In this document: piece by piece, positions 21,778 through 34,416 of the stretch
Numbering within the stretch: the stretch's first letter is position 1
How the letters are laid out: each line of letters begins with the position of its first letter
Source of the DNA: Notolepis coatsorum
Lineage: Eukaryota > Chordata > Actinopteri > Aulopiformes > Paralepididae
Reading direction: 5' to 3'
Length of the DNA stretch: 64,000 nucleotides
Assembly: GCA_963971535.1 (NCBI GenBank)
Contig: OZ020593.1
Coordinates: 41,943,766 to 42,007,765 of the forward strand
The notes under the pieces: model-generated
The model's input: the letters and a program-made list of their open reading frames with translations, nothing else
Told to the model about the DNA's origin: nothing
Database searches by the model: none
Program-made: the position numbers and the translations under genes

Positions 21778-23031
21778 TAGCAAATGTGCTTCGGTGAAAT
21801 CGGACACCCTTTGCAACAAAAGGCATGTTGACATTTTCTATTTTCTATTTCGATCTGATGGCAGGTGTTTGGGCTGCTGACATCTCAAACCGGTGGTATA
21901 ACCAGTTGATGGTAACAGAAGGTGCAGTGTGGCATTATCTCCTGCAGGGTTTAGATTTGACTTGTTACAATGCCCTGTTCTCTAATGTGTCTTCTAGTTT
22001 GCTTGTTGACATATTAAGACACAAACATCTCTCGGAGGCTTATCTTGTGAGCCACAGCTGAAAGGGGTATATAGGACTCTGCCAGTGCTCTTGATATCAT
22101 TTTCTGTAAGCTAATTTATGTCGCATTGTTATGTTTCTCTTATCCTTATATCTTAGTAGGATTGGTTTAAATATTACATGGATCATCATTAACAATACAA
22201 GTAGCAAAAAAAAGAGGAATGCAAGGGACAAAAGTTAACCAAGTGAAAAACATTCCTGTTTAGGCTGTGTTTTTCCTGTTTATACATTAATTACTATGTG
22301 TGTCATTGACAAGCATGTATTCTAATAATAAAGAAGCACACGGTACTGTGCTTATTCTGTCATTCACATTTCAGTGCTGACAATACAGTAGCTAATCGAT
22401 TCCCATGCATTTTGGCCATGTTGGTTTGTACTGCCTTTATTAATATTGAATATGTAGCTTTGAACAACCTTGGAACAGCAAGTCTGTGAGCGAGCATCCC
22501 ACGGTAAACTGACCCGTTGAGTAGAAAGTGAGGAGCTGGGTTTTGGGGGTTCTGAGACGGCACTGTAAATAAAAAATTCTGTAAATAGTGAGTTAATCCG
22601 TGTGACTCCTTTTTAGATAAAGGGCAGTAGTGTTAATAGAAGGGGGCATGACTGTTGAGCAGTAAATCACCTGATTTAAATAGAAAATATGTTTTATCTT
22701 TAGCTGACTCAGAGTAACTTGATTTAAATAGAAAGTGTTTTTATCTTTAGCTGACTTGTATTCTTTATACAAGTTACAAATCAACCCAGCACCACGTACG
22801 ATGGCCTACTATAGAAAACGTTTGATGTGTTACATTGGCGGTCTTTTAAGATCGGGTTCGCAAATATTGTCTTCCATTTTTGTTCCTTGTTCTCATGAGT
22901 GATTCCAGTAGACCTTTCCTCTTGTTGGACAGTAGATATCATAGTGAAACCGTGTACTGCAGCAGAGGAGAAATAATAAAAGGCCATTATTAGTCTGAGG
23001 CTGCTCTGAACAAGGCATTGTAATATAGATT
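21778..23031. other. Unassigned sequence with a short tandem duplication
   Basis: TTGATTTAAATAGAAA plus TTTTATCTTTAGCTGACT occurs twice in tandem near 22670-22757. Otherwise no gene or repeat was recognised. Confidence 0.5.
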
Positions 23032-23039
23032 CTCTAGTT

Positions 23040-24136
23040 CAGCGGTTCTCAACAGGGGTGCCGTGGCACCCTAGGGTGCCGCAGAGAGCTGCCAGGGGTG
23101 CCTGAGATTAAAAAAATAAATAAATAAACGTTTTCTTTTTTTTATATTCTTTTTGGATTACAGAAAATTATCACTAAAGTGGTATCTGTTGCAGCTGCAC
23201 TGTTTTCCATGAAAATACCATATTTGGATAAGTTTGACCATTTCTCAAAATCTGAAAATCATTATTTAATAAAACACAGAAAAGGATCACCAAGTTACTC
23301 TGGATAAAAAAAAACTTTACAGACAACATTGAGACAAAGCTTCCTGACACATCTCCATCCAAACTCTTGGAAGAACTCATTGAAATCTCATCTGATACCA
23401 CCTGGAGAGCTAGTTTCAGAGTGTGGGGCTGAGTACCAAGTATCTCATGATGCAGCAGTTAAGGTGTTGATACCATTCAGCACCACATATGTGTGAAGCT
23501 GGCTTTTCATCCATGACAGCTCTGAAAACAAAATGTAGGGCCAAGTTGAGCCTTGAGGATGACATGCGTGTTGCCTTGTCAAAGATCTCCCCACGTATTG
23601 ACCGTATTATTAGCCAACAGCAGCAGACCTCGCATTGAGCTAGAAATGTCCACTGAGTGAACGAGTCCTTATTTTCTGTATTTATTTATATTTTTTGAGA
23701 AATGGTAACTTGGTGATCCTTTTCTGTATTTAAAAAAAATACATGATTTTCTGTTTTTGAGAAATGGTCAAACTTATCCAAATATGCTATTTTTATGGAG
23801 AACAGTGCAGCTGCAACAGATAGCACGTTAGTGATAATTTTCTGTAATTTTATTTAAAGGAATATGCTATTTGATTTACTACTACAAGCAGTGTAATGTC
23901 AACAGTACTAAGCCATTTAGACCTGAAACACCTGTTAATAATGCATTATATAGCCTGCATATACACACATGTGTTTCCCGGTTTCTTAAATAAACATTAT
24001 TTTGAAAACAAGCACTTTTGTCATCATTGTAGCAAAAAAGACAGGACCGGAAAAGTCTTTATCATATGTAGGGGTGCCCTGGAATATTTTATTGAACACA
24101 GGGGTGCCTTGGCAGCAGAAAGGTTGAGAATCCCTG
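23040..24136. mobile_element. hAT element with transposase remnant and internal inverted repeat
   Basis: Ends CAGCGGTTCTCAAC and inverted CAGGGATTCTCAAC, with a perfect 8-bp duplication CTCTAGTT (23032-23039, 24137-24144). It contains the C-terminal part of a hAT transposase on the plus strand and a pair of inverted segments of about 125 bp (23173-23301 and 23706-23833). A deletion derivative of a Charlie/ZBED-type element. Confidence 0.9.
23483..23638 (+). pseudogene. hAT transposase C-terminal dimerisation domain remnant
   Basis: Fifty-one codons and a stop encode MCEAGFSSMTALKTKCRAKL, then SLEDDMRVALSKISPRIDRI. This matches the CEAGFS-LK-KYR-L-EDDLR-LS-I-P pattern of the dimerisation region near the C terminus of hAT transposases of the ZBED5-like group. 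No longer part of an intact gene: the N-terminal BED finger and catalytic region are absent. Confidence 0.85.
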
Positions 24137-24144
24137 CTCTAGTT

Positions 24145-25279
24145 AATGACAAGCTGGGGCCATAGTTTATATCCATCATTGTTGGGGGCTCCAGTGACAA
24201 GTGCCAGCCTTCAGGGCAGACTTTGCTCTCTCAGATCTTAATCTGTCATGGCGGCTTAAATTGAATGTGCAAGCCACACCAGAGAGGCTGCCTGCTCGCC
24301 CAGGCCACGGCTCCATATCCACATTTCACCCCTTTTGGCGAAATCTCAGTCCACTGCTTTATCATCCAAGTGCACTTGGTCCTGAAAAAATTTCTTCAAA
24401 AGGAGTTTTAAATGATCACTTAGTTCCAAGGAGGATCCCAGCGCTTTCATGGCAGCCGGCACCACATTAACGCCGGACAGTTCCTTTGACAACAACGTGT
24501 GGAATGCAAGAAAGTTATACAGATTTTTAGGCTGGGCCTAACATTGTGATACTAATACTAATAATCCTGAAACCACTGGAAGCATAGTTTAATTTCTAAT
24601 TGCAGTAATCAATATCCAATATCATTACAGTCATTTATTAGTTATTTTTCAAGCAACCCCATGCTAGTTTCAGTGGACCACGCATGGGGTCTCTACTCTC
24701 TACCCCAAGGTTGGGGAAAGCCTGACTTAGTCCTAATGTATTCCTAATAGTGACAAATGCAGAATGCTGTTGTCACCTTTTCCCATGACCCTGCAGACTG
24801 CCACTGTGGGTTTTAAGTTCCAAATGATCACTCACTCGTGGACATTTACTTGTGGACATTTGATCTGGGATGTTTAGTCTGTTGTATTCTACTTTCAAAT
24901 TGATGACACCGAATGGCAGTCAAGGCCTTGGCAGTTAAGGTGTCGGAGAGTAAAACCACTCAGATGCTGCTAGTTTGGTTTAATTCCAGTTCTTTGAGTG
25001 ATGATCTCAGCAAGTCATTAAATGCGTGTCAGTGAAGAGCTTCCTGGCTTTTCCAACCCTGCCTCATTTTCAGCTCAAGACTGTCCAGCCGAATCAGGTC
25101 TAGATGTCTATATCAATGTCACACGTCATGGATTCACTTCATGGTTTCTGCTGCCACTGTTTCATGAGCAGCTTTTAACTCTTTGTTGTTTGGACCAGAT
25201 GGTTATTTTATCCAGAGTGTTCTTCCCCGACAATAGGCGTTGTTTGAGGAGAAGGTTTCATGTTGTGATGGATTAAAGC
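24145..25279. other. Unassigned, probably single-copy sequence
   Basis: No repeat ends. Short plus-strand frames (24201-24470, 25022-25276) lack recognisable domains. Confidence 0.5.
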
Positions 25280-25287
25280 GTGTGTTT

Positions 25288-25550
25288 TAGGGCTGACCTT
25301 AGACGTTTTTTTTTGCAATCGAAGCTTCGGAGCCGAGCTTCGATTTTAATTTGAAGCTTCGAGAAAGAAAAAATATATACCGGTGTATACCTATATATAT
25401 ATGAATTATAATCTTTTTATTTTTTTGTATCTTATGTTGTGGGACTTGTACAGCACTTTGGTAAACTTTGTTGTTTTTAAATGTGCTCTATAAATAAAGT
25501 GGATTGGATTAATTAATTAAGTAGCTTCGAAGTATTTAAGACAGCCCTTA
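25288..25550. mobile_element. Short hAT copy, CTTCGAAG family
   Basis: Starts TAGGGCTGACCTTAGACG and ends TTTAAGACAGCCCTTA. Subterminal CGAAGCTTCG repeats and the internal TACAGCACTTTGGTAAAC/ATAAATAAAGTGGATT segment are shared with the copies at 40697, 48343 and 61264. Flanking 8-mers GTGTGTTT and CTATGTTT match at six positions. Confidence 0.75.
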
Positions 25551-25742
25551 CTATGTTTAGCACAGTAAAGCCTCCCTGACTCTTGCCCTTGTTGATTTTA
25601 ACACTGACAATAATATATCTTATCTTATTCTAAAATGTTAATTCCTCTGGCTTGATCTGTCTATAAATTATATTTTAGCTTGCTCTGCATTTGAGAAAAT
25701 ATGAAGATGTACTCAATAGTCAAATATGTAGAGAACCTATTT

Positions 25743-26576
25743 TAACACAATGGAGGCCAAACCCGAGATAAGTCGGGTTAACTCGCCAGACTCGCCGTTG
25801 GGCGCCAGACCCGAGATTTCTCGGGTTTTGGTCGTTATTTCTTTTATTTGATATTTCCATTCATTATCCACCCAGGGAGCCTGACGTTATCATTGGGAAT
25901 GGGTCTGAGATCACAAAAGTCCAATAGCGCCGCCTGGTGGGTTGCGGCCTGTATTGCACATCCTTTGAAACTCTGTATTCGGGTGTGCGTCGATTAAATA
26001 GCTCCGGGCGGACTTTTCCTAGTCGAGCATGACTAGTGCTTATAACGCATGGATTTATAAGAATCAAACGCTCCCGATTCATGTTCTTTGGTGGATTATG
26101 TTATGGACACGATCGACATCAATACTTGGAATGGGGATCAGAACATTGGAATATTCTTTTTGGGGTACATCCTAGTCAAGGTAAGGGCTATATGGTATCA
26201 ATCTTGCGTTGATCAAATAATTCCTTCATTGCGATCGGAGCGTATGTGTGTATATTTACTGTGTAACGTATTCCGTTGGTGACGATCAAAGCATAAAAAA
26301 ACTGCATAGCGTCGTTTTCTGGGATTAGACAGGATTACTCAAACTATACTCATATTCACCACGGTATAAAACGGGAATGTATGGATGAAAAAATTATTTC
26401 TTTTTCACAAATTGAACGATAGATACTCTATGTCAAATGGGCAATAGTATTATATCCATAGCTATGATATATAATATAGTTTTAGCCCTGCAAACACCGC
26501 CACGTATTCCTATACATTAAAGCATTGGCCTTTCAACTACACAGTAAACGGAGCCCTCTGGCGCTGAATGAGTTAA
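25743..26576. mobile_element. TTAA element
   Basis: TTAA at 25743 and 26573; inverted right end TTAACTCATTCAGCGCCAGA. Shares TTGGAATATTCTTTTTGGGG and ATCAATACTTGGAATGG with other copies, in reverse orientation to 42405-42480. No coding sequence. Confidence 0.65.
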
Positions 26577-27109
26577 GGCCCACTTACTATGGCACCAACT
26601 ATTTGCTTATAACAAAGCAGACATCATAAGTAAAGTTTTTGCATATATACTGTAATAAGAAAACACGAACAAAAAATACATATTCTGTGATTCAAACAGC
26701 TCGCATTTCAGCACATGGCGCTTTTTTCACAAGAAGCCATAAGACGGTAGATGGATTTCCGTCATTTGGTCCGAGGATAAACAAACAACAACTACAAAAA
26801 GTGGTGGGTATTGAGAGATTATTATTACTGTCGCACAACCGCTATGCTGTCTGTAAATGGATACGCCAAGCAGGCGATTTGATGGCTCGGATTGAAAAAT
26901 GGAGGAAGAGGGAGATATGGTCGTATACGGATATTTTTGAAAACATAGTATTTTCGCAAAAACAAGGTGGATATTATTTTCTTTTTTCTGTGTACGTGTG
27001 AACATGGAGAGAAGACAGACCAGAAAAAACTACAAAGTGCCCAAATTTGGGGATGATTTCAAGCTGAAACAAAATGAAAGCTATGTACAGTGAGTCTATT
27101 GTAAAACAG
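26577..27109. other. Unassigned sequence with an exon-like frame
   Basis: A 120-codon plus-strand frame (26639-27001) has no recognisable domain. See the exon candidate at 27004. Confidence 0.45.
27004..27089 (+). other. Candidate short coding exon
   Basis: ATG at 27004 opens MERRQTRKNYKVPKFGDD and continues for 28 codons to a GTGAGT donor at 27090. The peptide is lysine- and arginine-rich. No homologue was recognised and no acceptor exon found; the L2 tail starts about 20 bp later. It could be the first exon of an unidentified DNA transposon, or chance. Confidence 0.25.
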
Positions 27110-27335
27110 AACTACATTTACATTTAGTCATTTAGCTGATGCTTTTATCCAAAGCGACTTACTTCTCTGTACGACAAGTCATCAGGAAGGGCACAACTCT
27201 TATCAGCTGAGTAACTATGTTCATCAAAGTGTTGAGTGCTACAGTGTAGTTTAGTATATTAGGATTAAGTGCACAGTAAGGTTAGTTAGGGTTAGATTAT
27301 AATTTTTTTTACTTAATTTTTTTAATCATCTGTCC
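27110..27335 (-). mobile_element. L2 LINE 3' UTR fragment
   Basis: ACATTTAGTCATTTAGCTGA and TTTTATCCAAAGCGACTTAC, in the same order as the 3' end of the L2 at 13203. Confidence 0.85.
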
Positions 27336-27435
27336 TTGCTTAGGTTTTTTGTACACTTGATCTCAAGAATGTGCTGAATGAGTTCAGTGGAAATGTTTCA
27401 CGTCTGGTCAATGTTCGCATGGTGTTATTCACCAT

Positions 27436-28294
27436 TGTCATGTACGAAGGTCTAACGACCGCACTGAATAGTATCTGGAGCAGGCTGTACATGAACAGAA
27501 ACAGCCTCTTTCAGTAAATGCTTTCAAAATAGTCCCGGGCAGGTAGGTAATAATAAACACAAGACGTTGTTCCAAAAATAGTAAATTATATTTATTATGC
27601 CGGGTAGGGTTTGAAACCTCCACTGATGTGAAAATAGGCAACAAAGGGAAAAAACAACCCACAAACAATTAACAAACAGGGAGAAGGGTAAGGGGAGAAC
27701 AAACAGGGTAAATATAATAATAAAGTAAACTAGATAAGCGCCCACAGACACTTACCCACCAGCCAGAGGTTGGTACTGGGAAAAAAAACCCAGCAAGGGT
27801 ACCAAAGGTACAATTCCACTCTCAGTGGGATTTAGGCCTAAAGCCAACAAGAGAATACTTACTCCAATGGAGGAGTGGCGCAGAGGCCAACAATGTCTAT
27901 ATACATATACTAGTACTTTAGTCCACCCGAAGCAGTAGCTAAGCACAGTATCAATTCCACCACAGTGGCAAGCAATGGCAACCTCACTCTTCTCCGGTCA
28001 CTGGCAATTGACAGAATGAGGCGCCCAGACGTGTGTGTGCTGTCAGGTATTTGGCTACCCATCCCTCTCGAGGTGATTGCCATCAGCTGTCATTCATTAG
28101 GCAATCAGCACTCTTCAGTAGGAATGGGCAGCACCTGACAGGGAGAGAAAAGAGACAGCATTAGCTCTCATGTTCACACACACACACATCACATACAAAA
28201 CATAACACATTAAATATACTAACCTGATGTTCAGAAGGTGTCATAAATACAGTAATAATGGTAATGACCAACCCACGTACCCAGGTACGTCACA
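27436..28294 (-). mobile_element. Solo LTR
   Basis: An 859-bp block bounded by TGTCATGTAC and GTACGTCACA (TG...CA) with a 5-bp duplication ACCAT on both sides (27431-27435, 28295-28299). A polyadenylation-type AATAAA on the minus strand sets the orientation. No internal retroviral or Gypsy coding sequence adjoins it, so it is a solo LTR left by recombination. The family is not determined and it looks old. Confidence 0.65.
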
Positions 28295-28299
28295 ACCAT

Positions 28300-29130
28300 C
28301 AAAGATGAAAAAAATTATTATAATAATTTATATTCTCCTTTTGTTCATTACAATTTACTCAAGCATTATAGTAACAGACACAGATTTGCCGTTAGTATTA
28401 GAATAGTTCCCAAGTTCCCAGTGAATATCGAATAGCAATTGTGTGAGTTTTATCCATCTCTACAATATAGAATGTATGTGATTAAAATGGAATATATATA
28501 TATATATATAATATTTGTATGAGTACTACTGAGTAGTACAATAGTACAATTAGACTTTTATTGCCGTGAAAATTGTGATTTTAGGCCAAGAAAGCCTCAA
28601 CACATCCATGGTCTTTCTATCTTGATTACAGATCAAGTCTGTTGAGAGAACAGCAGATGTGGAAGTGTGATACAATCATTGCTCTCATTAGCGCAGGCGG
28701 GGTGCGGGTGCATCGCAGTAATTTCATCTGGATGTGATTAAATCATTGTTGTTTAGTTTTTTGCGCATCCTGCAATGACCGGAATCTACTTTCTTTCAGA
28801 GGCAGAGAGACAAATGACAGAAGTAATGTATACAATTGGGAGTAGTTTTGGCATGTGATTTTTGTCATGGGTATGAACAGAAATATTGCTTAAAGCGATG
28901 CAGGCCTTTACAGACGTATGAGCGTTTGCTTCATAGTTGTTTTGACAGTTTGACAGTATGCAATAATATCAGATTTTATGTAGCATTCTTATCTCAGTGT
29001 TGGCGCTGCATTACTGTCGAGGTGTAAACAGCCTGACAGGACTGCATAGTGCTAGAAAACATTCATTCAACCTTTATTTAAACTCTTATCATTGAGGGTT
29101 GCCCTTATTTACTATGATGTTACAAGCAAG
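28300..29130. other. Unassigned sequence
   Basis: Contains an (AT)n tract at about 28492-28510. No gene recognised. Confidence 0.5.
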
Positions 29131-30074
29131 TTAACCCTTTATCTGCCAGGGATTATTCTGATTTTAATCCCCACCACTATAAATCAATGGAGATGTTCCC
29201 CTTCTTTGCAGGGCTATAACTTTTTAAATTGTATTGCTAAATTGACATTACTATGGCCCATTCAACGTCAAGTATCTATCGTTTAGGATGTAGCAATGTT
29301 CTACTTTTTCATTCACATATTCATACAAAAATACGGTCTAAAGTATATATATGTTTTTATCGTTTTCTGCAGCATTCTGCAGAACGCGAGTTATAGCTAT
29401 AAATACATATTACATCATCAATGTAGTTTGATACCAATTGACGTCATATTAAAACTTTCAATTGTACAAGGTCCTAAACGTCCTGCCTCATCATCTGCTG
29501 GTGACCAGAGGGGGCGGGGTTTATAAGTCTGTGGCCGACGTTAAATCATTTATTTAGTATGGGCGATATATATATCAGAGCAGATTATACGTTTAATAAT
29601 AATCAAACACGCTGAAATTTACAGCATCTTCCTCTGACCGTTGGGTGGTCAGCGTGGCGCAGAAAGTTCTCGATTATGGGATGTTGATATATGCGATCCA
29701 TTTCCAGGTTGTATAATAGTATATACGTCCAAATCATGTTGTTTATCGAGTTATTGGCAACTGATCGCTGTCCAGTGTGTCGAGCTAGAGTCCCGCTAAC
29801 GATAGCGAGTGCCCGGACCGAATATGGATGAGCACCACTTCCGGCGCGTCACTTCGTGTTTGGGCGATCCGCCGATCAACCACCAGATGGCGCTCTTGAA
29901 CCGTTGGAGAGTTGAGAGGAGATCAACAGGAGATCCCAAGTCTCCGTGGGTAAAATATGATTGCCATCACAGATTTTTGAAATATTGATCTCAAAGATGC
30001 CTTACGGCGTCATTGGCAGATTACGCATGGCGGAGAATGACGTGGAAACTCGTCCTTGGCGAATAAAGGGTTAA
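29131..30074. mobile_element. TTAA element, well preserved
   Basis: Left end TTAACCCTTTATCTGCCA, inverted right end TTAACCCTTTATTCGCCA, TTAA at both borders (29131-29134, 30071-30074). Internally GCAGGGCTATAACTTTTTAA, a G-rich tract (29511-29519) followed by TTTATAAGTCTGTGGCCGAC, and CACCAGATGGCGCTCTTGAA. This and 5869-6820 are the clearest members of one subfamily. Confidence 0.85.
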
Positions 30075-31412
30075 AATAAATCGCCAAAACACGGATAAGA
30101 ACAAGGAAAGAATTCAGTAAAATAGTTTCACTTTGAATTAAATAGGACAAAAACAAAGAGAAATGCAGTCAATTCAAACAGTTAAATACTGATGTGAGGA
30201 GGTTTGTAATCATGTTTGTAACACTCAAACTGCTTTTTTGGAACGTGACGTGGTGAAACAACCTGAAATAAAGCCTTCCCTCCCTGTGTGTTCTTTTCAT
30301 GCAAACAGTCCGACAGAATACAGCCTTCCCTCCATTGCCTTCCATGTGTGTGTTGTTTTCATGCAGGCTGTGTATAATCAAATATATATAGGCTGCCCAG
30401 AATATTTGTGTGATTTTCTGAGCAGAAAAAGTCTTAAGAATGATGCTTGTGAAATGCATAGCGCATTTGATATATTCAATAAATAGACTATCTTTTAAAA
30501 ATCCTTATACATAAGAATGATAAATAGCCTAACTATGAAATTCATGGGCTAGTTTGCCTTAATGAGGAACCCGTCTTTGATCATTAAACTGACCACGTGT
30601 CCGCCATCAAAAGATACCTATAGTCCTAAAAATATTTCTTGATTTGGAGCAGTGAAAATATTTTTTATAATGTGTCTGTAGAAAAGAAAAGAAAAAAAGC
30701 CACACAATTTGTTCCTCAATATCTCCACAACGCCTGCAAGTTACCTGTAACTGGATTTTTATTTGTCATACCATGACAACTCATGACAACTTTTGAACAG
30801 AAACGATAGCTATAAATGATATTCCTGGAATTGGCGCATCAGTGAATGCTCTCAGTAGAGGCACAGGAAGGGAGGAGTGGAGAGACGTGGGCTGTAGGCT
30901 AATAATACATTTACACGTTTCCTATATCACAGTAACTTTGTATTGTTTTATCTATGGAACTGTCTCAGTTGATTTGACAGTCACAGTTTCTCTGAGCTCT
31001 GAATGAGGGAGGAGAGGGTGGGGGGACACGGTTATATAACAGAACCACCGCAGTCGAGGGCTAAACACAACTTTTTTCCCCCTTATTTTTTTCTTCTAAC
31101 ATTTTTAGGAAAAGTCGAGGAGGGAGGGCATTGATTCCAAGTTATTGGAATTCAAAAATTCTAAAACAGTCATGTAACAGGCCCAGCTGTCCTAGCGTTG
31201 TCCATAAATTAGTGGCGAGTACATTTTTGTGTGTGTTGATCATTCCAAGAAGCTTTGGCATTAAAACAAAAGGCTGATGGTGTTCCAAGTTCAGACCGTG
31301 CTCGGGTGACTTTTAAGCACAAGCCTTTTATTTTTGTGAGTTAGATAGGGACCCTAGACAGTTCCATTCTAGTAGCTTTGCAATATAAGGTGTTAACTTT
31401 CCGGCAATGGCC
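30075..31412. other. Unassigned sequence
   Basis: No gene or recognisable mobile element. A small internal duplication of TACAGCCTTCCCTCC-like sequence occurs around 30265-30335. Confidence 0.5.
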
Positions 31413-32363
31413 TTAACATTTTCAGTGCCGGCCGTGTTTTCCTTTTTACCCTGTTGAATGCCACCATCCACGGCCAATGTTAACGTTAATATCGCCTAAT
31501 CTATGTTTTAAATTATGGCTATGTGTCTAATCTGCCCATCGCTTATCAAAGACTCATTTTCCAGTCAACATTGGCAAGGCAGATTGTATTTTTATCGCTT
31601 CATTTCCATTTGATAGCATTTTGAAAATCACCCGTTTTCCGGGGAAAAACAACCCATGCCTATGATAATCGCCTTTTACTGGAATATTCCAGAACGTTGT
31701 CATTTGTCTGCCTATTTATAAATCGTTTTCAAATAAACGCTAGATGATCGATAGTATATGTGTGCGCACGCACGCTCGTGCCGTGCGCTGATAATCGCTG
31801 CTCTTATTTAGTTATTTCCTCATGGCTTTTACAGTCAAAACAGCCATATCACATATCACATAAACGCTTATATATCCGTGAAAATGAGTCTGATTATCCT
31901 AACACTGATAACATAGATTCCTTACCTGAGGTCAGATGGTATCCAAATGATTTATTCCAATTTCCGATCGCCATTCGAAAAAAATCGATAAATGTATTGA
32001 TCCATCGTGTGTACAGTATAACATGATCCGCGCGGCTCAGAGGCTCCAGAATGAACTCTGGTAGACCCCGGCTGCATCAGTGAGAAGTAAAATGTGGAGT
32101 CAGAAATCCGTTCTCCCATTCACTTTCATTGAGTCCATTCCAAAAGGGTGATTTACCATCTGGGAGACGATAGGGGGCGCTTTTTTCACATCTGAGCGCC
32201 GGCGGTCCCTGGATCTCCAACGGTAGGCTTGCGTGATGCAATATGATTTCAGATCGCTAATAAAAAAATAAAAAATAAAATACCCGAGAATACTCGTGAC
32301 CGTGGCATTCAACGGTCGGGGCGTAAACCCGAGAAAAGCCGTGAGTGGCACTCAAAGTGTTAA
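31413..32363. mobile_element. TTAA element
   Basis: Left end TTAACATTTTCAGTGCCGG and inverted right end TTAACACTTTGAGTGCCACT. Its left half aligns in reverse with about 985-1255 and its central part with 1-238, which defines the split copy at the start of the window. Confidence 0.8.
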
Positions 32364-32474
32364 AGATAAACGGATACCAATGTTTGTTTCTCCTCTGTGA
32401 GAGAAGACCAGCCCACTTTACATGATGCGATCACCAGTAATAAATCAGAGTGCAGATAGACCGTGCCTAGGTGT

Positions 32475-33299
32475 TTAACTCATTCTGCGCCACCGGTCGA
32501 GGCGCCAGAGGGCGCTATTACGCCAGCGCTGTAAGTCAATGGAGCGCTTTGTTCACTTGCGAATGCTTAAAATATATCTTATATTCTATGGGTCTAATAC
32601 ACCCGTCGACTGTCAGTGACTTGTAGGGGTGGACGGTATACGGTATAAACGGTATGAATTTGCGCTATGGTATGGATTTTGATTATACCTTCATACCTTG
32701 TGACCGGTAGACTAGAGCAGCTAGTCACAGCAGTAGCAATGACGTTAACGTTACTTGACGATTCACTCAACGTTTGCAGTGGTCGTTGCATAGTGTTTAA
32801 TTGTACTGAGTTTTTCTCCACTTGCTCACGGACCTTGTCATATAGTTTGGGCATTTCAATTTGGCTAAGGAGGCTGAGAGGAGACTTGCTTTAGCGCAGC
32901 AACGGGCTAACGTTAGCCATTTTAAGATAAATTAATATACCGCGATATATACCGTTACCGTCTATGCTTCAAATTATACCGTGATATAAATTTTAGACCA
33001 TACCGTCCAGCCGAGTTGCTTCCAGTCAACATCCACGAAACAGATTGTTTTTTCATCTGTACATTTCCGTTTTATACCGTTTTGAATATGAATATAGTTT
33101 GGGTGCTTCTGAGTAATGCCAGTAAAAGACGCGATAATAGCCCTTTAGTGGAATAGACTAAACACGAAATTTTTCGCCTGATTATCGAATCTTCCTGAAA
33201 TCAACGCTAGATCATCATTATTATCCTTCCTCATGCAAGAATGAAAAAGAATGGACCGCGGGGCTCCCCCGCCACCTCCTCCCACCCAACGGCACACAG

Positions 33300-33333
<34 letters not shown>

Positions 33334-33804
33334 ACAGCTTCGATCGGGGTAGAAAGAAATATCAGATCAACGCAAGATTTTATATATAGTGTTCTTACCT
33401 GGTATCTGATGTAATGCAAAAGAAATAATCCAATTATCTGATCGCCATTCCAAATACTGCTTGTGGAGGTCCGTCTCACATTACCGAGCGTTACACATGA
33501 ACGGGCAGGCGGGGTTACTGTTCCATGCCATCGTTGCAAAGGCCTACCTCGCCAGCACGGCTCGGATCGTCCCAGAAAAGAAACTACACCATTTCCAATG
33601 GAGTGCAATACCATCTGGAAGGCGTAGGCGGCGGTATTTGCCCTTTTGCGAGCTCAGACCCATTCCCAATGATAACATCAGGCTGGATGGATGAAAATGA
33701 ATGGATATAGCTAATAAAAGAAATAACGATTAAAACCTGAGTTTTCTCGTGAACGGTTGGCGAGTTAACCTGACTTTTCTCGTGGCTGGCATAGAATGAG
33801 TTAA
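32475..33804. mobile_element. TTAA element with a nested hAT-like MITE
   Basis: Left end TTAACTCATTCTGCGCCA and inverted right end TTAACTCATTCTATGCCA. Contains a (CA)n tract at 33301-33330. The nested insert is listed separately. No transposase. Confidence 0.78.
32624..33013. mobile_element. hAT-like MITE
   Basis: Ends GGGGTGGACGGTATACGG and inverted GGCTGGACGGTATGG, and interrupts the surrounding TTAA element. I could not identify a clean 8-bp duplication. Confidence 0.6.
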
Positions 33805-34416
33805 GAGTCGAAAAAAATTGAAATGTATGTTATTTATACAATCATTTTGACAACCCTATTGGAAAATACGAGATCAATTGGAGTAAAACTAGAACAGTCT
33901 TTCTAGTTTGGTCTCGTGGGTTCTGTTGTCAGCTGGGATAGACTGAGGCTACTGTACCGCTAGTCTCCTTAAGCGCTGCGCCGCTGCTGAATTAGGACCG
34001 CCGCTGCTATGAACTAGACTATTAAAAAAAAAGCTAAAAAAAAAAAAAAATTATAATATATATATATATGTTTTTTTTTGTTTTTTTATCATTTCATTTG
34101 GGCTGTGGGGGTGCTTACTATAAAAGACTGACCTGAGGAAAAGGCTGCAGGGAGAAAGCACTGCAGTCTAGTCTATTTTGTGTTTTGAGCACAAAGTTCA
34201 TCATAGATCTAGCCTCTTTATTTTGCTCTCAAAGTGCACCAGATTGATGCATTTAACTTTAAAATGTAAAAAAACTAAAAAAAAACTGGGTTAAGATAAT
34301 CAGATGACTGATTCAGCCAGTTCACCCACAACAATCAGCTCCGCATCAGAATACTGAGGAGATCCACTATTGCATCAATATAATCTAGATCAGCAGATGG
34401 GGGGGGGGGGGGGTGT
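33805..34416. other. Unassigned sequence with A and G runs
   Basis: A/T homopolymers at about 34022-34090 and a run of about 15 G at 34400-34414 just before the LINE fragment. Confidence 0.5.
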
